Source of the DNA: Brachycybe producta | Taxonomy: Eukaryota > Arthropoda > Diplopoda > Playtdesmida > Andrognathidae | NCBI GenBank assembly: GCA_036925085.1 | Contig: JAUPFP010000068.1 | Span: 341,501-405,500, forward strand | Direction: 5' to 3' | Length of the DNA stretch: 64,000 bases | Shown: piece after piece, positions 1 to 10,600 of the stretch | Numbering within the stretch: the stretch's first letter is position 1 | How the letters are laid out: each line of letters starts with the position of its first letter | Notes under the pieces: generated by a model | What the model saw: only the letters and a program-made list of their open reading frames with translations | Told to the model about the DNA's origin: nothing | The model's database searches: none | Program-made: the position numbers and the translations under genes

Positions 1-316
1 CTTCAGTTCCACCAGCAGAAAAGGTATTTCGCTTTGAAATCAACTCGAACCACCAGGTGGCGCTGCAAATAATGGTCGCCACTCGCCTAATGCCATTATT
101 GAACTTCCTCGCTTCATATTAAGCTCCTCTATGTATATGTGTTGGTGTATTGAACGTTGTCATTAGCGAAATTTCTGCTATTTGAGTGATTGCTGCTAGC
201 CTCCGTGCGCAGGTTCCCCTGGTGTAACGGTTGACCAACCGAAAATACCAAACACCTTCATGGGTTTTTTTTAAAGTTAGTTTTAAAGTGTAAACACGCC
301 TCTCTCGTACTTGAAT

Positions 317-522
317 ACAGGCAGTTAGAAATAGGTAAAAACTTCAGTTGGCGACGCCCTTTTTATGACGACCGGCAACTTCTAATTGGTTGGTTATGTA
401 GTCTGACGTCACATGCTCCGCCCTTTTCAACGTCGAACCACACAACAAACCAATTAGAAGTTGCCGGTCGTCATAACAAGGGCGGAGCTAACTGAAGTTC
501 TCCCCGATTTCTAACTGCCTGT
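317..522. mobile_element. ACAGGC-family MITE, 206 bp
   Basis: Near-complete inverted repeat with termini ACAGGCAGTTAG and CTAACTGCCTGT. Inner arms carry CGCCCTTTTTATGACGACCG and CCAATTAGAAGTTGCC. Flanks TACTTGAAT and CACTTGAAT form a 9-bp duplication with one mismatch. Confidence 0.9.
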
Positions 523-619
523 CACTTGAATAGGTTTTAGAAACTAGAAGGGTTAACCTCAATCACTTAGTGGCTGAATAAATATTTTGTTTTCGCCACC
601 CCCCCCCCCCTTCTACACC

Positions 620-1130
620 AAGATGACGCGCATGCGTGGCTATTATGTCCTATAGGAGCTATATCTTCTCTGGGAAAAAAAAAACGGTTTTGAGACAATG
701 TTGATATTTTTCAAGCGAACGTTTTTCAGGAGAAACATTACGAAAAAATGCAAAGTGTTTTAGAAACTAGAATAGTTGGTGATAATGCTAAACGTTTTTT
801 TCATTATAATATCTTTCAAAATAAACTTTTTATGACAAGTTTGAAAATGGCGGAAATAGTTTTTTTTCCCATGAAATTTCAATGGAAAAACCGAAAAAAA
901 AACCGGGTCATTTTAACAAACTGAACTATAAAATCGTTTATTTTTTAAGATATAGCCATGAAAAAAACTTAATATAATATTTTACCATTCTAGTTTTGAA
1001 AACAATTTGAATTTTTTTAATAACGCTTTTAAACGCAACGCTTGACGTGTTTTTGCTTCCAAATTTTCCAAAAACGTTTAATAAGAAATGCATTCGTCAC
1101 TGCAGTAGTGCCGTCTGGAGAGACGAAAGC
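620..1130. mobile_element. About 510-bp foldback with inner TCTAGTTT repeat, copy 1
   Basis: GCGCATGCGTGGCTATTATG near 630 is mirrored by GCATTCGTCACTGCAGTAGT near 1090. The inner arms run from TTTTAGAAACTAGAATAGTT (about 755) to CATTCTAGTTTTGAAAAC (about 1003). The same element recurs in direct orientation at about 60919-61440. Confidence 0.75.
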
Positions 1131-1152
1131 AAAATGAATATCTATTCAGCCA

Positions 1153-1505
1153 ACAAGCTAGTGTGCCCAGCATTAGAATTTCTTTTGCTCCGCCCCTTTT
1201 ATGAGCGTCATCAATTTCTAATTATTCATTACTGGGTCTGACGTCATAAAAGGGCGGCGAAAAAAATTCAAATGCTGGGCACAATTCCCACAGGCAATTA
1301 ATTTGAAAACGGGATAAAACAGAAGTTGACTCCGCCCATTTTATGACGACCGGCCACTTCTAATTGGTTGGTTATGTAGTCTTGACGTCACATGCTCCGC
1401 CCCTTTTCAACGTCGAACCACACAACAAACCAATTAGAAGTTGCGTGTTCGTCATAAAAAGGGGGCGGAGCCAACTTGTGTTCGTCCCGATTTCTACTTG
1501 CCTGT
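1153..1505. mobile_element. Composite of two MITE families inside one 9-bp duplication
   Basis: The left part (1153 to about 1289) belongs to the GTGCCCAGCA family and lacks its own right terminus. The right part (1290-1505) is an ACAGGC/AATTAG-family element with a complete CTTGCCTGT end. Flanks are ATTCAGCCA at 1144-1152 and ATTCAGCCA at 1506-1514, and no duplication separates the two parts. Confidence 0.8.
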
Positions 1506-2030
1506 ATTCAGCCACCTTAAATTTGAAAGAACGAAGCACCTTCCTCCCCCCCCCCCACCCTGAAAAATATATTTCACGGCCGACATCTTTTTTTTTTTTT
1601 AAAAAAAAAAGATTGTTAGAACTTCACACAAAAACCACCGAAACAAGAACAGAAAAAAAAGCGAACCAGGTCAAAAAATGTATTATACAAGAGAGAATGG
1701 GAATTAAAAGAAGGCCATTGACAGCCAGCCAGCCAGTTAGCCTCCTCCTCAGTCCTCATTTACACTCAAGTCAACCACGAGAGAAAGAAAGAAAGAATGA
1801 GAAAACTATGTCTTTCTTGTTGTTGCAAAACCAATTGTTTTCTCAAAAACGAAACAACAACCCTGACACTGTCACAATTAAGTAATAACTCAAAAACACA
1901 CAAGAAAAAAGATCTCTTGTTCTTATTTTTAAAACAAGAAAAGCCAACACAATCATTACCGATGGCGTTTATGCCGAGTGAGCATTTTCACAGAGCGGCG
2001 GCCGGCGACGACCCACAAACCTCAAATGAG

Positions 2031-2231
2031 ACAGGCACCTGTAGACAGCTTAAGAATTTTTTTTTTGGCTCCACCCTTTTATGAGCGTCAGACCAAATAT
2101 CAACCAAATAGAAATTGAAAATGGGCGGGGGCATGTGACATCAGACCCAGTAAAAAAAACCAATTAGAAATTGATGACGCTCATAAAAGGGCGGGGCAAA
2201 ACAAATTCTTAAGCTGTCTACAGATGCCTGT
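2031..2231. mobile_element. MITE of the CTGTAGACAGCTT family
   Basis: Termini ACAGGCACCTGTAGACAGCT and AGCTGTCTACAGATGCCTGT are inverted repeats. The core has CCACCCTTTTATGAGCGTCA and its inverted copy. Flanks share CCTCAAA but the duplication is imperfect. Confidence 0.85.
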
Positions 2232-2249
2232 CCTCAAACCCTTCAAATT

Positions 2250-2445
2250 AGCAGCCATCTGTAGAAAGCGCTAGTTTTTCGTATGCCCCGCCCTTTTGTG
2301 AGCGTCATCAATTTCTAATTGGTTTGTTGCTGGGTCTGATGTCACATGCCCCGCCCTTATCAATTTCTAATTGGTTGATATTTGGCCTTGACGCTTATAA
2401 AAGAGCGGGCGAAACAAAATCTTAGTGCTGGGCAGAACTGTCTCT
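2250..2445. mobile_element. MITE of the CAGCACTA/TAGTGCTG family
   Basis: Left arm GCGCTAGTTTTTCGTATGCC and right arm with CTTAGTGCTGGGCAGA. Inside are CGCCCTTTTGTGAGCGTCAT and TTGGTTGATATTTGG. It is closely related to the copy at 39335-39543; the ends are degraded. Confidence 0.75.
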
Positions 2446-2524
2446 GTTTCAAATTGCATACGTTTTAAAGGCCAGATTCGAAAATGGTTACGCGGAACTT
2501 AAGGTGGCTAAATAGATATTCGTT

Positions 2525-2730
2525 ACAGGCAATTAGAAAACGAGATAAACAGAAGTTGGCTCCGCCCTTTTTATGACGAACGGCAACTTCTAATTGGTTT
2601 GTTGTGTGGTTCGACATTGAAAAGGACGGAGAACGTGACGTCAGACTACATAACCAACCAATTAGAAGTTGGCGGTCGTCATAAAAAGGGCGGAGCCAAC
2701 TTCTGTTTATCCCGATTTGTAATAGTCCGT
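2525..2730. mobile_element. ACAGGC-family MITE with decayed right end
   Basis: Starts ACAGGCAATTAGAAAACG; the right terminus reads GATTTGTAATAGTCCGT. Arms and loop match the family, including TGACGTCA. No duplication is readable. Confidence 0.85.
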
Positions 2731-3468
2731 GGCGAAAGCACCGTAATTAGTACAACCCCCCCCCCCCTTACACAGAGGCTAAGCAGCTCCTAATCAAAAG
2801 AATGTCCACAATCTTCTTAATTATTAAAACCCGCATCTATTAAACCATCTGAGACCGCAGTGTAGCGATAAAATGACAAATCTCAGCGTAAAAATCGGAT
2901 GCGGATTTCGAAATACAACTAGAAAAAACGACACCCAGATTTAATCCTTTTTTTTTACCTGAAACACCACATATTTTTCATCATTCTAGTTCAAAACCCA
3001 CTTATAATATTGAACCAATTAAAACCGCATTATCTTTCCACACAAAACCCGCTTCTTTCCAGCTAAAACCGCATTCAATTTGGCGGCGACGACACAGTCA
3101 TCGATCATAGTACAGGGTGACTCATAACCAGAATGATGATGATGATGATGATAGCGGATCTACTCTTCAACAATTCACTGATGTTACATCAACTAAGGCT
3201 GGGTACAGACGATCGAATCTGTCTTGTCAATCCTAGATTAGGTTCGTACCATTTGGTGCGTTTCTTTCGATTATCTGCTGCTTATAGCCTCTATGCAGGA
3301 GATAGTGTCGCTTTTCGCCTTATTTCGCGCCTTCGACCACAACCCTATACAACACCCTACACAGCCTTACATTAGAGGCTATTAAATGGCTGCTAATCGA
3401 AAGGGATTACCTCTTATTCTCAAATTGGGAAATTCTTTCGATTAGCAGGCATTCACACAGCCTCTACA

Positions 3469-3672
3469 ACACGCATTTAGAAATCGGGACAAACATAAGT
3501 TGGCTCCTCCCTTTTTATGAAGAACGCAAATTCTAATTGGTTGGTTAGGTAGTCTGACGTCACATCTCCGCCCATTTCAACGTCGAACCCCACAACAAAC
3601 CAATAAGAAGTTGCCAGTCGTCATAAAAAGGGCGGAGCCAACTTCTGTTTATCCCGTTTTCTAATTGTCTGT
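3469..3672. mobile_element. ACAGGC-family MITE, diverged ends
   Basis: Ends ACACGCATTTAGAAATCGGG and TTTTCTAATTGTCTGT. The interior has CTGACGTCACAT and AACAAACCAATAAGAAGTTG. It carries substitutions relative to the family. Confidence 0.85.
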
Positions 3673-4066
3673 TCCCGAATGCCGTCCAATACCCTCCCCT
3701 CCAATGTCTGAAGTCGGCAATAAGTCGACATCCGTCTCGCGGCAATACTTGCGTGTCAAACTATCATCATTCAGCCAGCGTGAGAAGGCATAGCGTGGTC
3801 CCAAGCATCAGAGGACGCTTGTGACGTCAGAGGAATTTCAGATTGTTGTCATTTTTGTCAGATACAAAGAGATGATAAACATTTTCAACAATTTAAACAC
3901 AAGGGTTCTTTCGTGCCGAGGTTCTCGAGTTATTTCGTTATGCAAACAATTTTATGATTGACAAAAACGACAATCATAAATTTGTTGTTAATCCCTCTGA
4001 CGTCACAAGCTTCATCTAAGGGTGACGCAATAATATCTTCTAAATAGCAATAAATGCAGAAAAAAT

Positions 4067-4277
4067 ACACGCAATTAGAAATCGGGACATACAGAAGTTG
4101 GCCCCTCCCTTTTTATGACGACTGGCAACTTCTAATTGGTTTGTAGTGTGGTTCGACGTTGAAAAGGGCGGAGAGCATGTGACGTCAGACTACATAACCA
4201 ACCAATTAGTAGAAGTTGCCGGTCGTCATAAAAAGGGCGGAGTCAACTTCTGTTTGTCCCGATTTCTAACTGCCTGT
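4067..4277. mobile_element. ACAGGC-family MITE
   Basis: Ends ACACGCAATTAGAAATCGGG and GATTTCTAACTGCCTGT. Flanks are GAAAAAAT and GAAAAATT, so the duplication is only approximate. Confidence 0.85.
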
Positions 4278-4639
4278 GAAAAATTAATGTACAAACTCTA
4301 CTACGGAATGATCAATTTTCTGATTGCCAAGCCAGGATTGTCAAGCGAGAATTGATCGTCTGTGTACGTAGCCTAAACAGTCGAAAGCATAGACGGAAAA
4401 AACAATAAAAGTTGAATCGAATCGACAAAAATTGATCGTGTGAACCCAGCTTAACACCTGAGGTCATTGGGGTTATTCCTTCAATTAGAAACGATTAGCG
4501 TCAAAAATAAGAGGCCGCAGATGTATGGGCGCAAAGAGCGACTTTCCTAATCGAAAAACAAAATGAGTATTCTTTCGAATTAACTGCCGCTAGCCTCAAA
4601 GTCTAAGGTAAACGCTGCCGAGTTGTTAAATATACCTGG

Positions 4640-4856
4640 CTTCATCGCTAGTGACGTCAGAGGGGTTGACGAAATTTTTTTTTAGAATTGTTTCATTTTT
4701 GTTCGATAAAAAGGAATAAAAATAATTCAATGATGCTTTTGTTTCAAATGTCGATAATTAATTATCATTCCTTTTTTTAATCAAGACTTAAATGACACAA
4801 TGTTAAATTTGAACATCAACCAACCTGTGTCTGACGTCACAATGATGAAACCAGGT
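4640..4856. repeat. Foldback with TGACGTCAGAGG-type ends
   Basis: GGCTTCATCGCTAGTGACGT on the left mirrors GACGTCACAATGATGAAACC on the right, with an AT-rich middle. It is related to the copy at 3799-4012, which also ends in (A)GTGACGTCAGAGG and CCTCTGACGTCACAAG. Confidence 0.7.
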
Positions 4857-4949
4857 ATAGAGAGAGAGAGTTGCGGAAAATTAAGGCGCGAAAACAAGGT
4901 GATAAAAGCTGTACAACCTCTTGCATTGAGGCTACACCGCTTCTAATCA

Positions 4950-5165
4950 TCAGCAAGAATTTTCCGAATTTACCTTCTAGGCGCTTACCGCGTATACGGC
5001 GCGCTATAAAGTGGCAATCGCGTTGGCTTATTTCAGCGCGTTCTCTCTCTCTCTCTCTCACGCAATGCGGATTCAGGAAGAATTTTACGAAATTACCATC
5101 TAGGCGCCAACCCTGTATATGGCGCGCTATAAAGCGCAAACGCGGGCTTTCAGCGCGTTCACTCC
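4950..5165. repeat. Two-copy tandem duplication, about 110-bp unit, GC-rich
   Basis: GAATTTTCCGAATTTACC...TAGGCGC...CGGCGCGCTATAAAG recurs as GAATTTTACGAAATTACC...TAGGCGC...TGGCGCGCTATAAAG, followed in both by CAGCGCGTTC. A CT microsatellite separates them. Each unit contains a TATAAAG box-like sequence, but no gene was found downstream. Confidence 0.7.
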
Positions 5166-6505
5166 ATCATGCAAGAGCGCACCTTTTTTTTTTAAAAATA
5201 TTTTCCTTATTTTTTAACTTCGTCCAATCTTTCGCATCGAAAGAATTCGCGACGAAAGACGACGGTTAAAAGAGAGAACGGCGAACGGACGAAGAGACAA
5301 CGGAAATGAAGAAGGGAGGGACGGCGGGCGGAGACAAAAGGGGGGTCAAAATAACAGATAAACAAACCGATCAAAACCAAATAAACATTAAAAAAAAACA
5401 CAAATACATAATAATTTAGAAAAAAACGGCAATTCAAATGGAGATCTTAATAATTGTATTTGAGCTGGATGGCCCAGCCGCCCGCCATTATTAAATAACG
5501 AACGGAGAAAGAGAGACGACGACGACGACGTCCATTTCTTCTTTTTGACCTCAGAATTGAAAAAAAAAAACCAACAAATTTGGAATTTACCTTCAAGAAG
5601 CCGTGCGATTATACTGTCTATATTCAGCTTTTCAGTATCGGCCATTAGTTTACGATGTATTTATCCTATTCGGTTTGATTTCACTTTTCAGATGATCGAG
5701 ATTGAAGCCGATTTTTCTCGTAGAAAAATAATTTTTTTTTTTCCGAATCAACAAAATACAAGAAGATCCATCGCGAAACGAAAAATGGCGAACGAAAAAC
5801 ATAAATTACATCATTATTTTCACAGTGTTTTTTTAACAATATACACGTAGCGCTTACTAAGCGGTAAACCAAAATACTACCAAACTGGAGAAACTGTCGC
5901 TACTATAAACATGACGTCATTTTGTATGACTTAACTACGGGTTGTATTATCATGGCGTTAATTACATTAACATTGGGCATTCATAACGCCATATTGGATT
6001 ACCCTTCACGTTGAATATAGGAGTCACCGTAGCAGCAGAACGTGCTTCATATTGTTTTTTCATTTATCGAGACATGCCATATAACCATTAACATAAATTC
6101 CTCTTTCAACAAGCGGCTTAATACTTTCAGGAAAGCGGTATAACAGCATGATGTCATATTTATGAGGTCAAACTGAGAAAACCATGGGGCGTACTAACAA
6201 AGAATTTCAACTTGATGAAAAGGGGCTTTCAGAACGCCATGTTGGATCACTCTTCCCCCCTCATTCATCAGCACAAGACAGACGGTTAGAAACTGAGCTT
6301 CATTATGTTACCGTACTAAGGTGAGCTAATGTCGTCCATAATTTTGTATATCGATTTTTCTACAGGTATACCAGTGACATCTGACGATTGAAGTTCATAG
6401 TACCACTCATACACTATGTGGCGCTGCTAAGAAACCCAATGACAAAAACATCGTCTGCTTAGTTTGTCATTTTCAAGCCGCCTTAAAAAGGTATCAACAT
6501 GGAAC
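5166..6505. other. No gene recognised
   Basis: Mixed sequence with polyA/polyT runs and a GAC-rich patch near 5510-5535. No conserved reading frame or repeat family was identified in this interval on either strand. Confidence 0.5.
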
Positions 6506-6646
6506 ACAGGCATCTGTAGACAGCTTCAGAATTTTTTTTGGTTCCACCCTTTTATGAGCGTCAGACCAAATATCAACCAATTAGCAATTGACGACACTCA
6601 AAAGGGCGGAGCCAAAGAAATTCTGAAGCTGTCTACAGATGCCTGT
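6506..6646. mobile_element. MITE of the CTGTAGACAGCTT family, shortened core
   Basis: Termini ACAGGCATCTGTAGACAGCT and AGCTGTCTACAGATGCCTGT. The core has CCACCCTTTTATGAGCGTCA but the middle is about 60 bp shorter than the copy at 2031-2231. Confidence 0.85.
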
Positions 6647-7434
6647 GCGAATTGGACTTGTGACTTGATTGGACTGATTTTGAATCGACTTGCACATCCC
6701 ACAATGACCTCGACGTTGAAAGAGACGTTAAATAAAGTAATAAAGAAGAAGGCCATTAAGAGGGCTCCATAGAAAAACACTTGTGTAAATGCAAGGTAGA
6801 TGGCGCCAGCTACCTCCATAGGTGGCAAACTTGAAACTACACTTGGCACCAATTAGTTGAACCAAATGCTTTCTAGCAATAAAAGCGTCCGAAGCACCCT
6901 TAATTATCAGCACGTAACAAACTTAACCCAGAACATAATATAAGTGAAGAGAGCACGCGTAAAAATAGCAAAAGCAATTAAAAGTTTGCCGCGTGATTAA
7001 AGCAAGGCGAGTCATATTTGTAGTGTCTTTTACATTTCTATGGGAGGGCTGGTGGCGCCATCTAACGCTACACGCCAAAAAAATAATCTTGCATTCTTGA
7101 GTGACTGAGCTACCTTCTAGTTTCTAAAACAAATTTAGATTCTCTCCTTTTGCACCTGAAATGCAGAATAATCGAAAGTTCAAGAACCATTTACAGTTTA
7201 ACACGACCTTTAAGAAACCACAAAAATGCATATTCCACTCAGAGTCAAGTCTGAGCAAGAATAGTTTCTGATGCTAGTTTGACCTCTAACCTGGTTTTTT
7301 CAATGGAAAAACCGAATTTTTCTGGTTGCTTACTAATTCGTTTATCAAATTAGCTACTTTTTTTGTAACTTTTTTTAACTTCAACTTTAAATGAAACAAT
7401 TCGTAAACTATTTTTCCAAAGATCGATTGTTTTT

Positions 7435-7440
7435 TTTATT
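7435..7440 (-). terminator. Candidate RPL6 polyadenylation signal
   Basis: AATAAA on the minus strand, about 65 nt past the stop codon. It lies in an AT-rich stretch, so chance occurrence is possible. Confidence 0.4.
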
Positions 7441-7505
7441 TTTTGTCAATTTTTCTTACGAGCAGAGAAATCACTAAAGAAACAGACGACACTTTCCTCG
7501 TTTCC

Positions 7506-7667
7506 TTAGAAATTCATTTTATGCGGAAACACTTTGTTTGTGAGGCGGAACATCGCTATCATATAACGGAAAAGAAACTTTCTATCCGGGTGTTTCTGCA
7601 TCACGCGTAAAATCTGTTTGTCGACATCGGACTGATACTTCCTCCTCTTTTCAGACAAATACCGCTT
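7506..7667 (-). CDS. RPL6: RPL6 last coding exon
   Basis: Encodes the 53 C-terminal residues from [12 protein letters not shown] to FPHKMNF, ending in TAA at 7508-7506. It is preceded by a 79-bp intron (7746-7668) with acceptor TTTTGAAAACAG. The matching donor reads AAAAG|GCAACG, so this looks like a GC-AG intron. Reading straight through instead gives residues unrelated to eL6 and loses the family C-terminus. Confidence 0.92.
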   Translation of the reverse strand, partial: KRYLSEKRRKYQSDVDKQILRVMQKHPDRKFLFRYMIAMFRLTNKVFPHKMNF

Positions 7668-10600
7668 CTGTTTTCAAAATGAAAAGAAAACCCATTTTCA
7701 GAACTAGGAAACGAGAAACAGATAGGTATCGTGAATTCGGCGTTGCCTTTTTCTCAGTCTCGAAGATCTCTCCTTGATCCTTCTTTTTCTCACGACGTTT
7801 CGAACGCCTGAAGTAACCGTCCGATATCCCCCTCGGAATTTTCACGCCGCTGATGTCCACCTTAGTCTTGGTGGCGATCACGTAGATCTGGTTCATGCGA
7901 CGAAACGGAACCTTGTTCAGCAGATACGGACCTTGAAATGCAAATCGAAAGAAGGAATATCAAACTAAAACACTTGAAATGCATTCAAGAGTTTATTGAC
8001 ACTCGTGCACGTGTTGCATGACGCAAATAGACGCGACACCTGATGCGTCCAAAAACGTGGCCTCCATATTTTACCTACCTTAGTGTCTTTAACCTGATTT
8101 TTTAACGCTAATCATTCATGTTGCAACCTCTTCTTGAGCTTTAAGAAAAACTGGGCGTGTTTCGTTACGCTCATTTCTATGTACATTCTGCACGTGTTTC
8201 TAGCCTTTTACGTACATTTCGCACGTGTTTCCCCGCTTTACATACATTTCCCACAAGTTACTCTGCTTTTACGTACATTTCGCACGTGTTTCTCCGCTCG
8301 ACAACCATTTCGCACGTTTTTCTTCGCTTGACATACATTTCACACGAGTTTCTATGCTTTTATGAACATTTCGCACGTGTTTCTCCCTTCACATACACTT
8401 CGCACGTGTTTATATTTTATGTAAATTTTGCTCATGTTTCTCTACATTTTGCACGTGTATCTCCGCCTTATGTACATTTCGCACGCGTTTGTGCACTTTT
8501 AAGTACCTTTTGCACGCGATAATATATTTTTCCTACATCTTGCTTCTGTTTCTCTGAAGTACAACCATTTTGCACGCGTTTCCAAGTTTCACACACATTT
8601 TTCACGTGTTTCTATGTTTTACGTATATATATGTTACTGTCAATAGGCGGAATCAGTCAATCTGCAAAACAACCAACCTGCTAGTGAATCTGCAAAATTC
8701 AACACCTAAAATGTATTCAATTTTACAGATTCACTAGCATTTTGGGTGGTTTAGCAGATTTCCTAGGCAATCTGCAGATTGACTGATTCCGCAGATTAAC
8801 AGTAACATATATATCCTGCACGTGTTTTTGTTTTATGTCTATTTTGCACGTGTTTCTTTCCTTTACTGCGTGTCTCAATTATATGTCTTTTCCTATTTAT
8901 TCTGACCCAATATGAGAAAATACGAGAGAGTAAAATAAACGCACCAGTAACCAAAAGAAGTCCCGATTTCAGTTGCTTCAAAAAAACGACCCTCTGAAAC
9001 GAATAAGGTGCGGCAACATCCCGATTAACGACACGAAGACACTTCACACATGAACCGTGTTCCGAAAAGGATTAAAAACAACAATACGAACCCTTCCTCT
9101 GTATCTGCCAGCAACCAGGATGAGAACGGTTCCGGGAGTTATACTCTTACGCAACTTACGCCTGTGTGTGCTAAAGGCTTTCTTTAAATTCGTCCTCGGC
9201 TTACGGAACGCAGTTGTCGGATAATAATTAGGCTAAAAAGAAAGAAAGAAGAAAAAAAAACCATCAAACTCCGTGATAAGAGAAACTGTTCAGTTTCGAA
9301 CGGAAGAGAAAGTAATTGCAAAAAACCCTTTATGGAAAAAAAAGTCAATTTTTTTAAAAGAAACTAGAACAGTAAACAACGATGAACAAGTAAAACGAAA
9401 AAAAAAAATAATTATGCTTTTTTGCAATCGAAAAGGCTGATTTGAGGCTAGCTTTTCAAGGCAGTTTGAAAATGAACCAACTTTAGGCAGACGACACTTC
9501 ATTTTTATAATTTTTGCCTAAGAAAAGTTTATTTTGAAATTATCAACATGATTATCAATTATTAGCTACCCTTCTAGTTTCTAAAACCTTTTCTAGTTTT
9601 TCTTAATGTTGCTTCTGAAAAACAGCATTGTCAAGAGTTCGACAAACAAGCTATTTTCAGTGATTCACAAATCTTTCGGTTATTCTTTCCATTAGCAGCT
9701 GCTTATAGCCTCTGTGCAGGAGAGCTAGCTTTTAGCCTTTGGCTCAACATATATAATATATAACACCTCCATAGCCTTAGATTAGAGACTATACATGGCT
9801 GCTAATCGAAACAATACTCCCAGTTTTTTTTTTTTTTTTAAATCCTAGAATTCGTTCAGGATATTTTCATTTTTTCAAATGAGCCATATGTCCAATAGGC
9901 GCCTCTAGTGGCAGCAGGCTAAAAGATGGCCCCCTAAAAAGTTAGCAGACGAAACTTTAACATAGAACCCTATGGAAAAATCGCTGCACCGGTAAGTTTT
10001 ATTTTGCCGTTTTCTCCCAAATTACTCGCCCAATTTTCGTGAATTTTTGAAAAAATATAGAAAAAAGTACGTAGTTTCACATCAATGCATTAGTTTTTTT
10101 AATATTTCACATTGTTTTGTTATTTTTGATGTTTTATTCTGAACGTTGCTGTTAAACCGAAACTTTTAACATAGAAGCCAACAGAGATTTCGATAAGTCG
10201 GTAAGTTCTTTTGCTTATTTCTTGCAAATTACTTGCACAAATATCGTGAAATGTTAAAAAAAAATAAAAAAAAGTACGTAATTTCACAATCAGGTATTGG
10301 TTTCTTAATGTCCCTCATTGTTTGTTTGTTTTCAATGTTTTATTCTGAATCCTAAACAGAATAATTAGAGTGAATTTTTTGAACAACACAAGAAAAACAA
10401 AAAACCAGGAAGAATATTTAATTAAACACTGATTAATTATAAAACTAGCCATTTTTATCTTTATTTCTTTAAAATTTCACGATAATTGTTCTGTTAATTT
10501 GCAAGAAATAAGTAAAAGAACTTACCGACTTATCGAAATCTCCATTGGCTTCTATGTTAAAAGTTTCGGTTTAACAGCAACGTTCAGAATCAAACATCAA

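Larger units (their letters stand above)
3195..4372. mobile_element. Nested repeat cluster framed by a GGCTGGGTACAGACGATC inverted repeat
   Basis: The outer arms are GGCTGGGTACAGACGATC...TTGTCAATCCTAG at 3195 and its inverted counterpart (GGATTGTCAAGCGAGAATTG, GATCGTCTGTGTACG) at 4325-4372. Inside are two ACAGGC-type MITEs (3469-3672 and 4067-4277), a GCTGCTTATAGCC inverted repeat (3268-3420) and a TGACGTCAGAGG foldback (3799-4012). This looks like several generations of insertion. Confidence 0.65.

Noticed and set aside
8134-8522. Plus-strand frames with repeated FARVSP and YVHF
   Set aside because: They are frames of the CACGTG-rich 30-bp array inside an RPL6 intron, antisense to the gene.
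8940-9050. Tandem E-box array as a CRISPR-like repeat
   Set aside because: Units are contiguous and degenerate with no unique spacers, and the setting is an animal intron.
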